Shown here piece after piece: positions 46,692 to 57,884 of a stretch of 64,000 nt of DNA. The translations under genes were made by a program, and so were the position numbers. The DNA comes from Apricaphanius iberus (Eukaryota; Chordata; Actinopteri; Cyprinodontiformes; Aphaniidae), in assembly GCA_028564705.1 (NCBI GenBank), contig JAPXFQ010001301.1, forward strand, positions 124,001 to 188,000, in the 5' to 3' direction. The notes under the pieces were generated by a model. It saw nothing but the letters and a program-made list of their open reading frames with translations. It did no database searches and was not told where the DNA came from. How positions within the stretch are numbered: the first letter of the stretch is position 1; every line of letters begins with the position of its first letter.

Positions 46692-47476
46692 CTATTTATT
46701 TTTTGTGATTAGTAGAACAATAACCAGGAATAGGAGTTGCATTTTGTTTACTTTATAATAACCTATCAGACTCCCCTGCAGTGACTGAACTGTGGTATAG
46801 GTCCCTCCAAACGCTGCTGTAGATGGCTGTGGAGCCTTGATGAACTGACCTTCACAAAAATAAAGCAACAGAGACACTTTTACCGCTCCAATCGTAATGT
46901 GCACACGTTTACAAATGACAGTCAATAATATATACACGTTTTCAGATTAGCGTCATAGTTCTACAAAGTTTAGATACTCCGGTAAAGTTATAATCCCAAC
47001 AAATTAGCCAAACAATGCTCAGCTGTGAGCACGACAGACAGGCAGCCTAAAACATGTTCCTTCTGCGGACGAAGTACACAAACCCCCACATTGAACGCGT
47101 CTACTCTTTTCCCCCACGTATTTAGTAAAGATTTCTTACCTTTCAAGCAAACATGACGCCAGCTGCAGGTCTTTTCTCACAGCGAGATTTTCAGCGTTCT
47201 CCTCTCAAACGGCACCCACACCGATGTTTACTCTGGCTCTTTGCCTACATCGATCCGACTCGTGTTTCTCCCTCTTTGTAGCGCTGGAATAAACTCTTGG
47301 TTATCTTCGGCCGGAGTGTTGGTTGTGCTTGAAGCAGCTCTCTTCTTGTTCTGGGCAGAATCATAGGGCAGAATCCATGCTTCCAACGCTATCCCTGCTA
47401 CAGTTTTAGCTGCAGGAAGCGATAGAATGTGAACGCGCATGACATCGTCACACTTTAGGCGGCGCAGAGGGAGCAC
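46692..47476 (-). pseudogene. Reverse-strand ORF pieces in the TTAA element
   Basis: Two open pieces (46937-46692 and 47476-47228) may be upstream exons of the reverse-strand gene. The second has A-L-E-A-W-I-L-P-Y-D-S-A-Q-N-K-K-R and continues upstream toward the terminal repeat. No convincing splice path or catalytic motif was established. Confidence 0.35.
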
Positions 47477-47659
47477 TACTTTTTCGATCCGAACAGTAAC
47501 AAAAAATAAGTAATAAAGTTATTTTATAGGCATATAGAAGCAACCACGGTGAAAAGCCCAGGGCTCTTTTTACTGACCAGGACATTGCTGGATTATGTAT
47601 GAGGAAGAAATGTTGCAGCTCTATACATTTATTTGCTGTTAAACTTCCTTAGAGTCCCT

Positions 47660-47663
47660 TTAA
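47660..47663. repeat. TTAA target duplication, right
   Basis: TTAA directly follows the terminus GAGTCCCT. Confidence 0.9.
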
Positions 47664-47809
47664 TTAAACTTCTGCATTTGACAAAAAAATTATGATGTTT
47701 TTGAAACTAAGGTGCGGCTTCATTTTGACAAAAACATTGACTTCATAGAAATGTACTTAGGTTTAACATGCTGACATCTGAAATTTGATTGCTGGTAAAT
47801 AAATGTGTA

Positions 47810-48132
47810 TGTTATGCTCCGTCTCTGTCTGTGTCGTTTGTTCCTCCCTGTTTGTCTCTTCCCCGTCTGTGTTAATAATCCCTAGTTGGTTTCACCCGCT
47901 GTCCTGCCTGTGTCTTCCCTCCGGCTCCCAGGTGTTCTCTTTTCCCTGATTATTCTTCCCCAGTATATATACCTCCCTGTGTCTGTCTGTCTTTGCTGGA
48001 TCCTTTGTCATATGTCTCCTCGTGTTATTCTTCGTACTGTGGGCCCAGGATTATATTTGGAAGTTTTAAAAAAATGGGAAACAACTTCTCCAAACCGTCT
48101 CTGTGCTTGAGTCCGACCCCCAGAACCTGACA
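47810..48132 (+). mobile_element. Gypsy-type LTR
   Basis: It begins TGTTATGCTCCGTCTC and ends CCAGAACCTGACA. In between are pyrimidine-rich promoter-type DNA, a TATA box (CAGTATATATACC at about 47960), and sequence typical of fish Gypsy LTRs. The following GTAGGATCCAGCC fits a short leader. A second LTR was not found, so the element is truncated. Confidence 0.6.
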
Positions 48133-48150
48133 GTAGGATCCAGCCAACAA

Positions 48151-48528
48151 ATGGATTCAGCAGAGAAGCATGACTCACTTACTGAATTCAGCTGCTGGTC
48201 CCCGGCGTACATTCTGGCCTGCCTGCATGAGGATCCCGAGGAGACTCCAGAACATCCGGTAGATGCGGCTCGCTTCCCAGGGTCGGGGACGAAGGCGTTG
48301 TTGAGGTGCACCATTTCTGCTGCAGGGGAGCCCCGCTTCCTCTCTCCTCGCTCCCGGGCAGGCCGCTCCGGATGGCAATATTTTTGCGGAACTTTCTTCC
48401 ACCACCAGGCCATCGGCTCCTGGATGGTCCTCGCTTCCTTTTCAGGGTTGCTGCGCCTCGGCTTCCCGCTCCGCAGACTGGGGCACCGTAAAGGGGGGGT
48501 AAGCAGTGACAATTCTCGGGGTTCATGA
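48151..48528 (+). pseudogene. gag-like ORF start after the LTR
   Basis: An ATG 18 bp after the LTR opens M-D-S-A-E-K-H-D-S-L-T-E-F, with an overall GC-rich frame of about 126 codons to the stop. Position and start resemble the gag start of fish Gypsy elements. From about 48280 onward the frame is arginine/glycine-rich without a known motif, and other frames are open too, so only the first part is likely real coding. Confidence 0.42.
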
Positions 48529-49690
48529 CTGAGAGAGGGGCCCAGGGAAGTCCCTTATAAAATTTTGGTGCTAAAAAATATATTTGATAGTAAAAAAAAA
48601 TTAAACTTGATTCTGATAGCCATTTCCTAGTGGGAAAAAATGTATTTGTTTTAGAAAGGCTAACGCCCCTGATGTTTTGTTCTTTTGACTGTAGGCCTAC
48701 TTGTAAACTTGTTCAGGAGCGCTCCATAGAGATTTGCTTCGGCTTTCATCGGCTCGGTCTTGCTAATAGCCAGCAGCCCCTATGTCGAGATGCAAAGAGT
48801 ATAAAACCACTGTATTTATGGTTGTTTATGCGTTATGGTTTACTAAATGGTTACAGCACGTTTCGTAGTGAGTTACCGCTGCATTAAAGTGCGCATTATT
48901 CAGTTAAAGTGATGTTTTCTGACTTAAATGTGTGCTAACTCATTAGCGGAGTGGCTCTGTAGATCTTCACGTTATTGTGATGTGATACAGCAGCTTTGCT
49001 CAAATTTTTCCACGCTAGCTCAAGAACCCCCCCCCCCCTTTTTTTTCTATGTTAACTTATAAATGCAGTCAAACATAAAATGTTATATTGACTATCGTTT
49101 GACCTTGCCTCTGTTAAAAAGAGGTCTTGATCATTCAACAGTCAAATACACTTAAACATTAGAATGTCCAAGGCAGTCATTTTGACCCTTTTGAAATATG
49201 CATATTAAATAACTTTGTCAAATTAAGTAATGAAGCCTTGTTGGTCCCTAACTTTTCCTAAAACTATGTGCATTTTAATAAAGCTATTTTGAATATTTAT
49301 CATGTGAATAATAATATGATCATTTCTACAAAGGATTTTGCGCTGTGTCAATTTAGTTGGCAAACATTCTGGATCAGATAATATGAAAGGATTCTGTGAA
49401 GGGTGGTTGGCAGAGATGGATCATACTGTATTTGACAACATAGGGGATCGTATAGTAACACAATTCAACATCATTTCATCGTTTTACTATCTGTCCAATA
49501 CCACTTTTCAAACAATTTGCAAAAATAAGGGTAAATAATTTGTAATCCACTTAAATTGCTAGTGCAAGCACAAAACAACGAATTTAAGGTGGTCTAGTAG
49601 TACAGACGCAGTTATATAGTCTGATTGACTTAAATATATGAGAATGATAGTAAAAATACTATAAAGTGCATGGTTTTATGTAAATTAATA
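48529..49690. other. No supported gene (1.2 kb)
   Basis: AT-rich DNA including a poly(C) run at about 49027-49038. It separates the LTR/gag-like part from the GC-richer ORF at 49.7 kb, and may be an insertion. Confidence 0.4.
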
Positions 49691-50154
49691 CGAAAAAAAT
49701 CTCAACTGTGTCGGGGGCCCTGCCAAGATTCTTGTCATGGGGCCCAAAATTCTTAGCAGCGTCCCTGTCCGCAGATCACAGCCTGCCTCCTGTTTCAAGC
49801 TGCCAGTTGCAGCAACCATCTTCCGCGGTCTCTTGTTCGCCGCATCCAGCCACGGAGCTTCGCCCTGGCCCTAAGGGAGGTGGCGCCATCTGGTGGCTTA
49901 AAACTGAAGAGGACTTTGACATTTTATTTAAAGAATTCAAAAATAACTCCAGGATGCTTGAAAGCATTTTTGAACTTTATGATGAGTTTGTTCAAAAGAG
50001 AGATTTTCAGAAAGGTTCCAAAGACTGTTTCTGAGTCAAAGTTCTCAGTAGAGACTTTTTCAGAGCCAGAAATCCCAGTAGAGACTGTTTCAGAGCCCAA
50101 GACTATTGTAAGGATTATTTCTGAGTCTTTTTCTGGAACAGCTCTGGAACCCAG

Positions 50155-50235
50155 TTCGTCAGAGTGTGGTCCTGAAGTCTGGACTTCTGAGTGTGGTCCT
50201 GAAGTCTGGACTTCTGAGTGTGGTCCAGAGTCCAG
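50155..50235 (+). repeat. 27-bp tandem repeat, 3 units
   Basis: Units of GAGTGTGGTCC-TGAAGTCTGG-ACTTCT in frame, each encoding nine residues; the third is diverged. Confidence 0.85.
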
Positions 50236-50260
50236 GTCATCAGACTTGGTTCCCGAGGTC

Positions 50261-50440
50261 GTTCCTGCTCCAGTGGTGGTTCCAGTGCTCGCTCCTGCTC
50301 CAGTGGTGGTTCCAGTGCTCGCTCCTGCTCCAGTGGTGGTTCCAGTGCTCGCTCCTGCTCCAGTGGTGGTTCCAGTGCTCGCTCCTGCTCCAGTGGTGGT
50401 TCCAGTGCTCGCTCCTGCTCCAGTGGTGGTTCCAGTGCTC
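50261..50440 (+). repeat. 30-bp coding minisatellite, 6 units
   Basis: Six virtually identical units GCTCCTGCTCCAGTGGTGG-TTCCAGTGCTC, followed by decayed units to about 50510. The period is a multiple of three, so copy changes preserve the frame. Both strands are open through it. Confidence 0.95.
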
Positions 50441-50809
50441 GCTCCTGTCCCAGAGACTGTCCCTGAGGTCGCTCCTATCCCAGAGACGGTTCCAGTGACC
50501 CCTGACGTTCCAGAGACTGTCGCCGAGGGTGTTCTCGAGAACACGCCTCCGGTTCCTGTCTTCCTCTCAGAGGTGGTCAAGGCAGACACGCCTCCGCTCC
50601 CAGCGCCTCATCTAGGGACCTCAGCACCTCTCCGAGGGTCCTCCACGCCTTATCGTGGATCCCTCTTCCTTCGCCACTACGCAAGCCTCAGCATCCCAGC
50701 CGGCCATCCAGACAGATGGTTCTGCTTTGCCGCTGGCCTCCACCCCCGTTGGCTCCTAGCCGCCAGCCTCCATCGCTATTGCTTACCTCAGCGCAAGGTG
50801 ACTTTATAA

Positions 50810-52776
50810 ATTTACAAAGAGAACCCCATTACCTTCTGCATTTCGGGGGACATTCATTTACCATTGTTCAAATTATTGTTGTTTTAAGTGTCAGAAAGCT
50901 AGTTCTGAATAACACATAAAATCCAGTATAATCAAATTTTCTAAAATCAGTTATATTATGACTTTCCAACAACATGGACCTCTAAGATGACAACATCCAA
51001 GATGACAGAATTACATTGAAGTCTCTGGCTGCTGTTTACCACGCAGCACATCACCTGCAGTGATAAGACTCTGTTGGTCACAGATTTTGTTCTAGAACCA
51101 ACATCATGTCTGCCCAGTTGTAGCAACAATAAATCATTTTAGCTAGAACTGACAAGTTTTAATGCTTATACATTCTAGGCTGCTTGAAAGGGTAATGAAA
51201 AGGTAAACACAGGAGGAAAAGGGGGAATTCCCAAATTATCAGCGCTTAATTCAGCTACTCTGCTACTTGTAGCTACTGATGGAGGACTTTCAGCAGAATG
51301 CATATGCGTGTGATGCCACGAAGTTGTTCCCTATCATTAACCGATCACTGTATTATCATGAAAAACAGTTATTACCGGATCATGTATTTCAGCTCCAACT
51401 TACAGCCTTTAAACCGTTCCTCTTCCCGGTGTTCTTCGCGCTGAATCGTGCGTTGCTGGAGGGGGAGGCAGAGGGATATCCTGTAATACCAACGAGCTGC
51501 TTGGCCACCAGACTGTCAATAAAGGCCAAAGCACAGGCGGTGCAGACAGAGCAGCGAATCGATTAATCGGCTCACAGCCTGATCAGTATGGGTTTTGAAC
51601 GCAGCAAAGTAATTTTCAGTGTAAGGAATCTAATGTGTGTGGTGCGCACGTGTGAGGAGACCAAAATACATGTGTCTCACGCTCATTGCATGAGGATTGA
51701 GACCTCTGCCTCCAGTGAGAGAGACTGAGCAGATTCCGTCAGGAGACTGGATCACTGGTAGATGGATCATTCACTCCAACTCAGCCATAGACGGTGGCGT
51801 GTTTAGTCAGCTGGAAACCTATTAAATATTATTACCGTCCCTTTTTCTTCTACTTGTTCAGCCTATTGCGCTGCACTTGATAACCATACTGATAGATTTT
51901 TCCTTAACCCCCATGTAGCGGTGATCCATTGACATTTATCAGTTAACAGGCAACTTCTGGTGGAGTGAGACATTGGTCTTTAACTTGGCAATAGTAAGCT
52001 CAACTCCAACTCTCCACTCATGTGCAGCTCCCGGGTCCATCTTGGCCAAATTAAACTGTAAAAAAAAAAAAAAAAATAGGAATACCTGGTAATTCAAGTT
52101 AAGAGGATTCATTTAGCCTCTGGAGTTGGACAGCAAAAGTTCTTAGCAAGGATCGCAAGTCTTCTGCAATTGAAGTGTGGCTGAGCAGGAATCAGAGGAG
52201 TAACTACAGTATGTTATATGAGCAAGCCACTAACCTCTCAAGAGAAAGGGATCCAAGTTCTTCCATATCCAGTTCCAGACGGTGAGAGCACAGGGTTACA
52301 CTCAGTGAAAATCTAAATTCACATTGTCCAGATAGGTCCAGGTCAGCAGAATCCGTGGCAAGAGAAGGCAGAGGTAATCTTAAACAAGGTCAAGGAACAG
52401 GTAAGGGTCTTTAACAAACATTCTAGGCAACATAAGGTTATACAGGAACAAATTTAGCCTCTGTGCTGTTAATAATAATCAAGCTAAAGTTATAGGTTCA
52501 AAGGAGCAGTGAGAGATCAAAATGAGAGCCATAAGCAGGAAACTTTTTAAAGGGAAAAGCAGGAAGTTTAATTGAACAAAAATAAACGTACAGGAAAAAA
52601 TAAACACTCAAATATCACTTCCGCTGAATAAAGCAATTTAGCTTCTTCCTCTTGAGTTAAAGATCAACAAGTTTCCTAGCTCTCTTAATAATTTTTTCTT
52701 CCTGAGTTTATGTTATGACTGGTCATCTGATTTTTACTGTTTGTTTTAAACTTACTTTGAATTGCCCTAATTTGAG
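50810..52776. other. No supported gene (2 kb)
   Basis: A 95-codon frame at 51279-51566 (M-E-D-F-Q-Q-N-A-Y-A-C-D) is fairly GC-rich at its end but lacks known motifs or splice context. The remainder is anonymous. Confidence 0.35.
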
Positions 52777-54570
52777 TTTAAAGTTCTCCTTCACAGAAAA
52801 TCTTGAAAAACTGAGTTTTGTTTTTATTAAAATCAGTCACTCTATGTTCTGACAGCATGCTGCATTTGAACATTTTATACAAACTCCGATCCTTAAATCG
52901 GTTACATAAAGAAAAGAGACCAGAAAATGCGTCTGTGTTTGAAAAAGCCCAACAACTACATGTCATAATGCTAACTTAGCATTCATGGCCTAGCTTTGGA
53001 CCCCCCACGGGAATGTTGTTTTTGGCAAGGTGAAAGCCAAGCCTCTTGCAGCTGCTAGAGGCTACAGACCTTTCAGTACTAGCTTTGCTGCGAGGTTGAA
53101 CTTAAAAGGACAAGTACTGTCAGAACGGTGGACCACCAGCTTCCAGGCGGCATGTAAGTAGTATTTTACTTTTCACCCACTGTTGCACTTTTCAACTGTT
53201 ATAAAAAGCGCCACAACAATGAAATGTACAACCTCAGCTAACAGGCTAATATCTGTGACCACATCCACCCAGAGATGTTTTTTAACTATCCTCAAATGTA
53301 ACCTACTCTTCAAACCACATATTATAATATCAGCTATATATATTATACACATATTATAATATCAGCTCACGGCGGCTACATAGTAGCCGCGGTGTGTGTG
53401 TGTGCGTGCGGGGGGGGTGGGGGGTGGGGGGGGGGGGGTTGGTGGTTATGCGGCGGTGGTGCTAGTTCTGAACAGACTATTAATTCAAATCAGACGAGAC
53501 AACTCGCTGGATTTAAGCGTATTGCTAAGCGGAGGACAATAAATTAACAAGTAGTAACTCAGTAGCAAAGACGGCCGTGGCGCAGAGGACGTCTGCCTGC
53601 TGCATGTGCTGTCCTGAAGACATGTAGCTCTGGTGGTGGAGTCCTGCTGTGGCCAGTAGCACGTCGGAGGTAATGCTGCTTAAACTGGGTGGTAAACTCC
53701 ATCTAAGCATAAATACACCATTTTTGTCTCATGTTACTGATATTAGTAAACAGAGACAGTGTAAGAGTAGTTTAGCAAGTTGGCCAATCAGAGGATAGAA
53801 ACTTGCATGTCATTAGTCTTACTGAGCAAGCCCCCCACAACTTGTTGAGTCTCAAATCCCACTCCCACACTGAACTAGCATAAACTGAAATAGACTGGGA
53901 TTTTCTTTTTTTTTTTTTTTGACAGAAACCGACTCAGACAGCATTCTTTCATACCAGAGAACACTAAAAAAGTTTGAAATGCGCCTTGGTTCGAACATAT
54001 GATGTCCGTGAATTTTAAAGACTAATTTTGATACAGAGAAAACGCTGATTTTTGACCGGTGGCAAAAGTTACTTTAGGTTTTGTGTAAAAATGTTTAGTG
54101 GACTACAACTGCAGAAGAAGAAGGAGAGCAAGGGCGAGCCTCTAGGACAAAGAAAGGAGAATTAAACATGGAGAAAACCTCTATAAATCTGACCATGTGG
54201 AATTTGTCAACTATGTCGGGGGTAAAGCAGTCAGTGAGCATGTGGGAGAAGCTCTACAAGCTCTCTGTGAGTGTTCTACGTGCAATAGCTAGTGCTAGCT
54301 CGTGTTAGCTGTGTAATGTCATATATGCGACTTCTGACTTCTGATATGTAGGCATTTTAATTGTGAATTTTTACAATCAAATAAATTCCAAATTACTTGA
54401 CAAACACAGTCGAAATGTACATCATTAGTTATAATTTAAACCAAAGTACAGCATTTGTGTGATTCAGGACATAAGACAGAGGAGCAGAAAAAAACTTCCA
54501 TTCATTATTTTTTCAGCCAAGGGACCCATGGGCCAACCAGAAGGGGAAGAGACTTACAGTGCATTCACAA
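52777..54570. repeat. Dispersed repeat family A, full copy
   Basis: The first part (to about 53990) aligns with 120-1270, and the second (53999-54570) with 10660-11230, all in one orientation. It is the only place in the window where both halves are contiguous. No coding capacity, clear terminal repeats or target duplication was found. Confidence 0.8.
53393..53445. repeat. G-rich/GT-rich low-complexity tract
   Basis: A (GT)n start followed by long G runs (7, 4 and over 10 G). On this strand it could form a G-quadruplex. It lies inside repeat A and corresponds to the GTGTGTATGTGTAGGGGGGT segment near 715. Confidence 0.9.
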
Positions 54571-55067
54571 CGCCCAAAACACCAGTGTCAGTTGTGGCAA
54601 GATTACATGTAAAGTCTATGGTCGAGTACGTCAGAGGTCCGTCAGAGTCTCTGCAGTGCGTTGTGTGCGTTGGCTCCATCAACTTTTAAAGCCTTACTTG
54701 CGTTGCAAGTGTCAACATAGCAAATGCAAGCAACGCAGAAATTCAGCTAGTTGAACTTTTGACGGCCTTGACGCACTTCAGAGCGTTTCACTGTAGTGAT
54801 GTCATTACACGTACAAGTGAAAACATTTTCAACAAACGCAGATTTCAAAAATCAGAAATAACTCTTACTGAAGACAGATGGACAGGCACTCCTCAGGAGG
54901 AATTGATCAACTGTAGTTGGTGTCCCGGTAGGAGATTTGAGCTCCGATGTGGCCCAGGAGGTCGTAAAATTGGGCGCGGGACAGACCGGAGTAGACCTGA
55001 AAGCGAAACACTTCCATAAGCAGCTCCTGGAGCATATGATTAAACTCCCCAAACTAAGAATATATCT
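54571..55067. other. No supported gene
   Basis: A moderately GC-rich stretch with several overlapping short frames but no recognised protein. Confidence 0.35.
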
Positions 55068-55072
55068 GAAGA

Positions 55073-55317
55073 TGTCACGCGTATGCTGCATGGAGGACGA
55101 AGGACCCAGGCGCAGAAGCAGAGTTCCAGGTGGGGTTATATTTTATTGAAGTGTGCAGCAACATAAGGCGAGACATCACACACAATGCAAAACAATGATC
55201 CAGCGAGGACTGGAGCGCTCACTGGATCTTAAATAGGGGGAGACAAAGAGCAACAGGTGAAAACAATAGGAAGTGAACCCAGGTGCAAACAATGATGAGG
55301 GAGTGAGAATCCTGACA
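55073..55317 (-). mobile_element. Solo LTR with 5-bp target duplication
   Basis: The 245-bp unit begins TGTCACGCG and ends ATCCTGACA, and is flanked on both sides by GAAGA (55068-55072 and 55318-55322). On the reverse strand it has a TATA-like CCCCTATTTAAG and, downstream, CAATAAAATA near the U5 side. The order promoter-polyadenylation signal fits an LTR in reverse orientation. No internal region remains. Confidence 0.85.
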
Positions 55318-55322
55318 GAAGA

Positions 55323-56560
55323 ATGGGCGCTGATGCACCTGATGTTGGTGTTGTCTAGCTTTATATAACAAATAAAGCCAAGCCACTGTCTTGAAGCCCC
55401 AGCCAAGCACCCTTTTTTGCTCAGAAGCAAACATTGGAAGCCTCAATGTACAATGGTCAAACTACATACGTTGGGTGAGTTGGTTAACACAGACAAAGTG
55501 TGCAGTCTGAAATGCTCCCCATGGCACAATTATGTGGTTAGTGGAAGCAGGACAACAGCTGTGCCTCAGTGAAGCTCTGCCAAGGGTCCTGAGAATGTCC
55601 TACAGAACCCAAATCATAAATCCAGGCATGGAGGTTTGTGTGATTCCAGGGTGGATAAAAAACCTGGCCATCTTCACCGTTTAGTATATGAGGCAGAAGT
55701 CCAAATGCTCGCCACCACTGGTATTACTGCAGAACCTCTTCCTTGACGGCTTCTAAGCTGTTGAATGGACTCTCTTTAACCGGACCAGGTTTTTAGTCTT
55801 CCTTCAAAGTTTTTAGATCCAGTAGCGTTGTTTTACTAAATTCCACAGCTACCCTGCTTCTGCTTTAACTACGTCTCACTCGTCAGTCTTGTTCGTTGTC
55901 GGGGTTTTTTCCAGAAGGTGTTTTGAATAAACTTTAATGACAAGAACTCACAACAATTTTTCAATGAAACTGCAAACATGAATTATTTAAACAATAACTA
56001 TATGTATTTATATATGTGTAGTTCTTCAGTTTTTTCAGCAAATCTTTTATAAAATGATGGGTATTAATTGGTGCGCAAACCAAACATCAAATGTTATACA
56101 TGTTTTGTGTTTTTTAATAATTCATAACAGGGCTTACACAAACACTAGACATCCAGAGCTAAATGCACAAAATATTCTGACAGTAAGCTTCTGGCTGGAA
56201 GGAGCTTATATAGGTGGAGACAGGACTGAGAGGCAGCAGGCAAATGTGATGAAGCCTACATTGAATGAAACAGCAGCCATGCAATCTACTCTTTGGCTTA
56301 ACCAAAGTAAGCCCCCTCACACCAACTGAAAGGGGGGGACCAATACATAGTGTTAGCATGACAGGTGCATGTTTCAAAACTCATCTCTAGCATGCACTAA
56401 CAACAAATTACATCCTCAATCTTGGTTTGTTTTGAAGTAATGTGCAGAAATACATTTTAACACAGTTCAGGCTATGTTAGTAACTGTAAACACATTCCAA
56501 TTGCACTAAACACATTTCAGGTTTTGAGGTTTCTCATTTGGAAGTGGTTAAATGATGAAT
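55323..56560. other. No supported gene (1.2 kb)
   Basis: Anonymous DNA. The part 55440-55800 is less AT-rich and looks like decayed coding or mRNA-derived sequence, but no frame is convincing. Confidence 0.3.
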
Positions 56561-56599
56561 GATGAATTTTGTTTGTTTTTTTAGTATTTTTTTAGTATA

Positions 56600-57425
56600 T
56601 GCAGCCGGGTCAGTATATATCTGACACTCTTGCCATTGCTTGTGGTGTCCCCCAGCGGTCAGTGTTGGGGCAAAACTGTGTAATATGTATATAAATGATA
56701 TACATACTCATAACCTGTTAACTCAGTCAAAGTTGCTAAAATTTGATGATCTTGTAAAATATAATACATCAATAATCCTATACAAAGCATTCAACAACTT
56801 ATTGCCACCTAACTTACAATGTTTTTTTCATAACTCCAATGCGAGTTCATAACTTGAGAGGTTTAGGATTTTTTTCAGTGCAGAGAGCTCAAACCACTCG
56901 CAAACTTTTTTGTGTGTCTGTATGCGGAGTGAAACTCTGGAATAAACTGGACTTACAACACAAGCAATGCCAAACTATTTATCGATTCAAACTGTTATAT
57001 AAACATAAGGTCTGGTCAAAATACAGAGATGAGGGTCTTTAATTTCAAATTGCTGTTGTACTCTGTTTCATAGTGTTAATATGCGCTCGAGGTTTCTTTA
57101 CCATCATTGGTATTTTGTCGATTTCCATTGTTGGTATAAACTGTTGTTCAATGTAACAATGACTTGTTACCTGTGGTAAAGCCACCAAGATACACCACTT
57201 GCATAAATTCCTTTTATAAGTAACAATGAAGCTTACTTTACATTGCTGAATGGTGAATTGAGGGTGGGATTAAATAAATTATCTTCTTACTCCCTTTCAG
57301 GCAAATTGTATTGTCATGTTTAGATAATGTTTGTTTACATATTGTATATTTACTATTATGTGTTTTATACGATATATTCTTACTTTTATGTGCCATTGCC
57401 TGAAATAAATAAATGAAAAAAAAGG
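56600..57425 (+). mobile_element. Non-LTR retrotransposon 3' fragment
   Basis: GTGGTGTCCCCCAGCGGTCA reads G-V-P-Q-x-S-V-L-G, a reverse-transcriptase motif, followed by Y-I-N-D-I. After a gap come L-Y-K-A-F-N-N-L-L-P and T-T-R-K-L-F-C-V-S, then G-V-K-L-W-N-K-L. The end CCTGAAATAAATAAATGAAA is a LINE-type A-rich tail. An internal deletion removed most of the domain. The clade is not certain. Confidence 0.68.
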
Positions 57426-57489
57426 AAAACTCCTGGTCCTTCTTGTGAGTTTTTCAATTAGTTTTATGAGTTTTTATTCTTGATTATCA

Positions 57490-57884
57490 AATTTGACAGC
57501 TGCTGATTGTTGGAGATTTCAATTTCCAATGTAATGACTCTTCTTGTCCAGTTGCATCTGAGTTTTTAACACTCACTGACTTATCTAATTTAAAACATGT
57601 TTCTAGGACCAACTCATTAAAAAAATGCCACACGTTGGATCTTTTTTTTTTTTGGTCTGGAGATAGATTGTGTGAATGTTACAGACGACCTTGTGTCTGA
57701 CTATTGCTGTATGTCATTTAATATCTTATAAAGTGGACATTTGTATTTAAAATTTGGTTTACAAAAAGTGCTTTTTAACCCAATCTTTTGTTGATAATTT
57801 TTCTAGATTATTTAACCTATGTCCAGCTGGTGTCTGAATGCTATTGATAAAATCTACTCAACTCTACGAAGCACCGGTAAGGGG
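57490..57884 (+). pseudogene. LINE endonuclease fragment
   Basis: L-L-I-V-G-D-F-N-F, then S-L-K-K-C-H-T-L-D-L, belong to the C-terminal part of an apurinic endonuclease domain. It lies on the same strand as the RT fragment that resumes at 58865; a 970-bp unrelated segment lies between. Confidence 0.62.

Larger units (their letters stand above)
44059..47659. mobile_element. TTAA-flanked DNA transposon, Kolobok-like
   Basis: Termini AGGGACTCTAAGGAAGTTT and its exact reverse complement form 19-bp terminal inverted repeats enclosing 3,601 bp. Both ends abut TTAA, the target preferred by Kolobok and piggyBac elements. The interior holds a plus-strand frame similar to the P2X7 receptor C-terminal domain (45288-45797) and reverse-strand protein fragments (45819-46103, 46692-46937, 47170-47476) resembling transposon ORFs. 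No catalytic core is intact. Perfect termini point to mobilisation by a related autonomous element. Confidence 0.85.
49700..50809 (+). pseudogene. Retroelement-like ORF with Pro/Val repeats
   Basis: Two overlapping frames (49708-50034 and 49880-50809) join if one frameshift near 50005-50030 is allowed. The first has E-E-D-F-D-I-L-F-K-E-F, S-R-M-L-E-S-I-F-E-L-Y-D-E-F-V-Q-K-R-D, a helical gag-like stretch. The second passes through S-E-P repeats, three S-E-C-G-P-E units and then six P-V-V-V-P-V-L-A-P-A units before a proline-rich end. The GC content differs from the flanks. It probably belongs to an LTR retroelement or its satellite; the family is not established. Confidence 0.5.

Noticed and set aside
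48175..48526. Reverse-strand frames of up to 148 codons over the GC-rich patch
   Set aside because: High GC leaves all frames open; no motif, and the LTR and leader orientation favours the plus strand.
50166..50498. Shifted plus-strand frames with repeated Leu/Trp/Phe or Arg/Ser/Gly
   Set aside because: Shadow frames of the same minisatellite.
49924..50589. 221-codon reverse-strand frame rich in Gly/Thr/Ala
   Set aside because: It is the complement of the 30-bp minisatellite and its flanks; low complexity from the repeat, with no start context or other support.
51279..51566. 95-codon ORF as a novel gene
   Set aside because: No splice partners, promoter or recognisable domain; length is compatible with chance.
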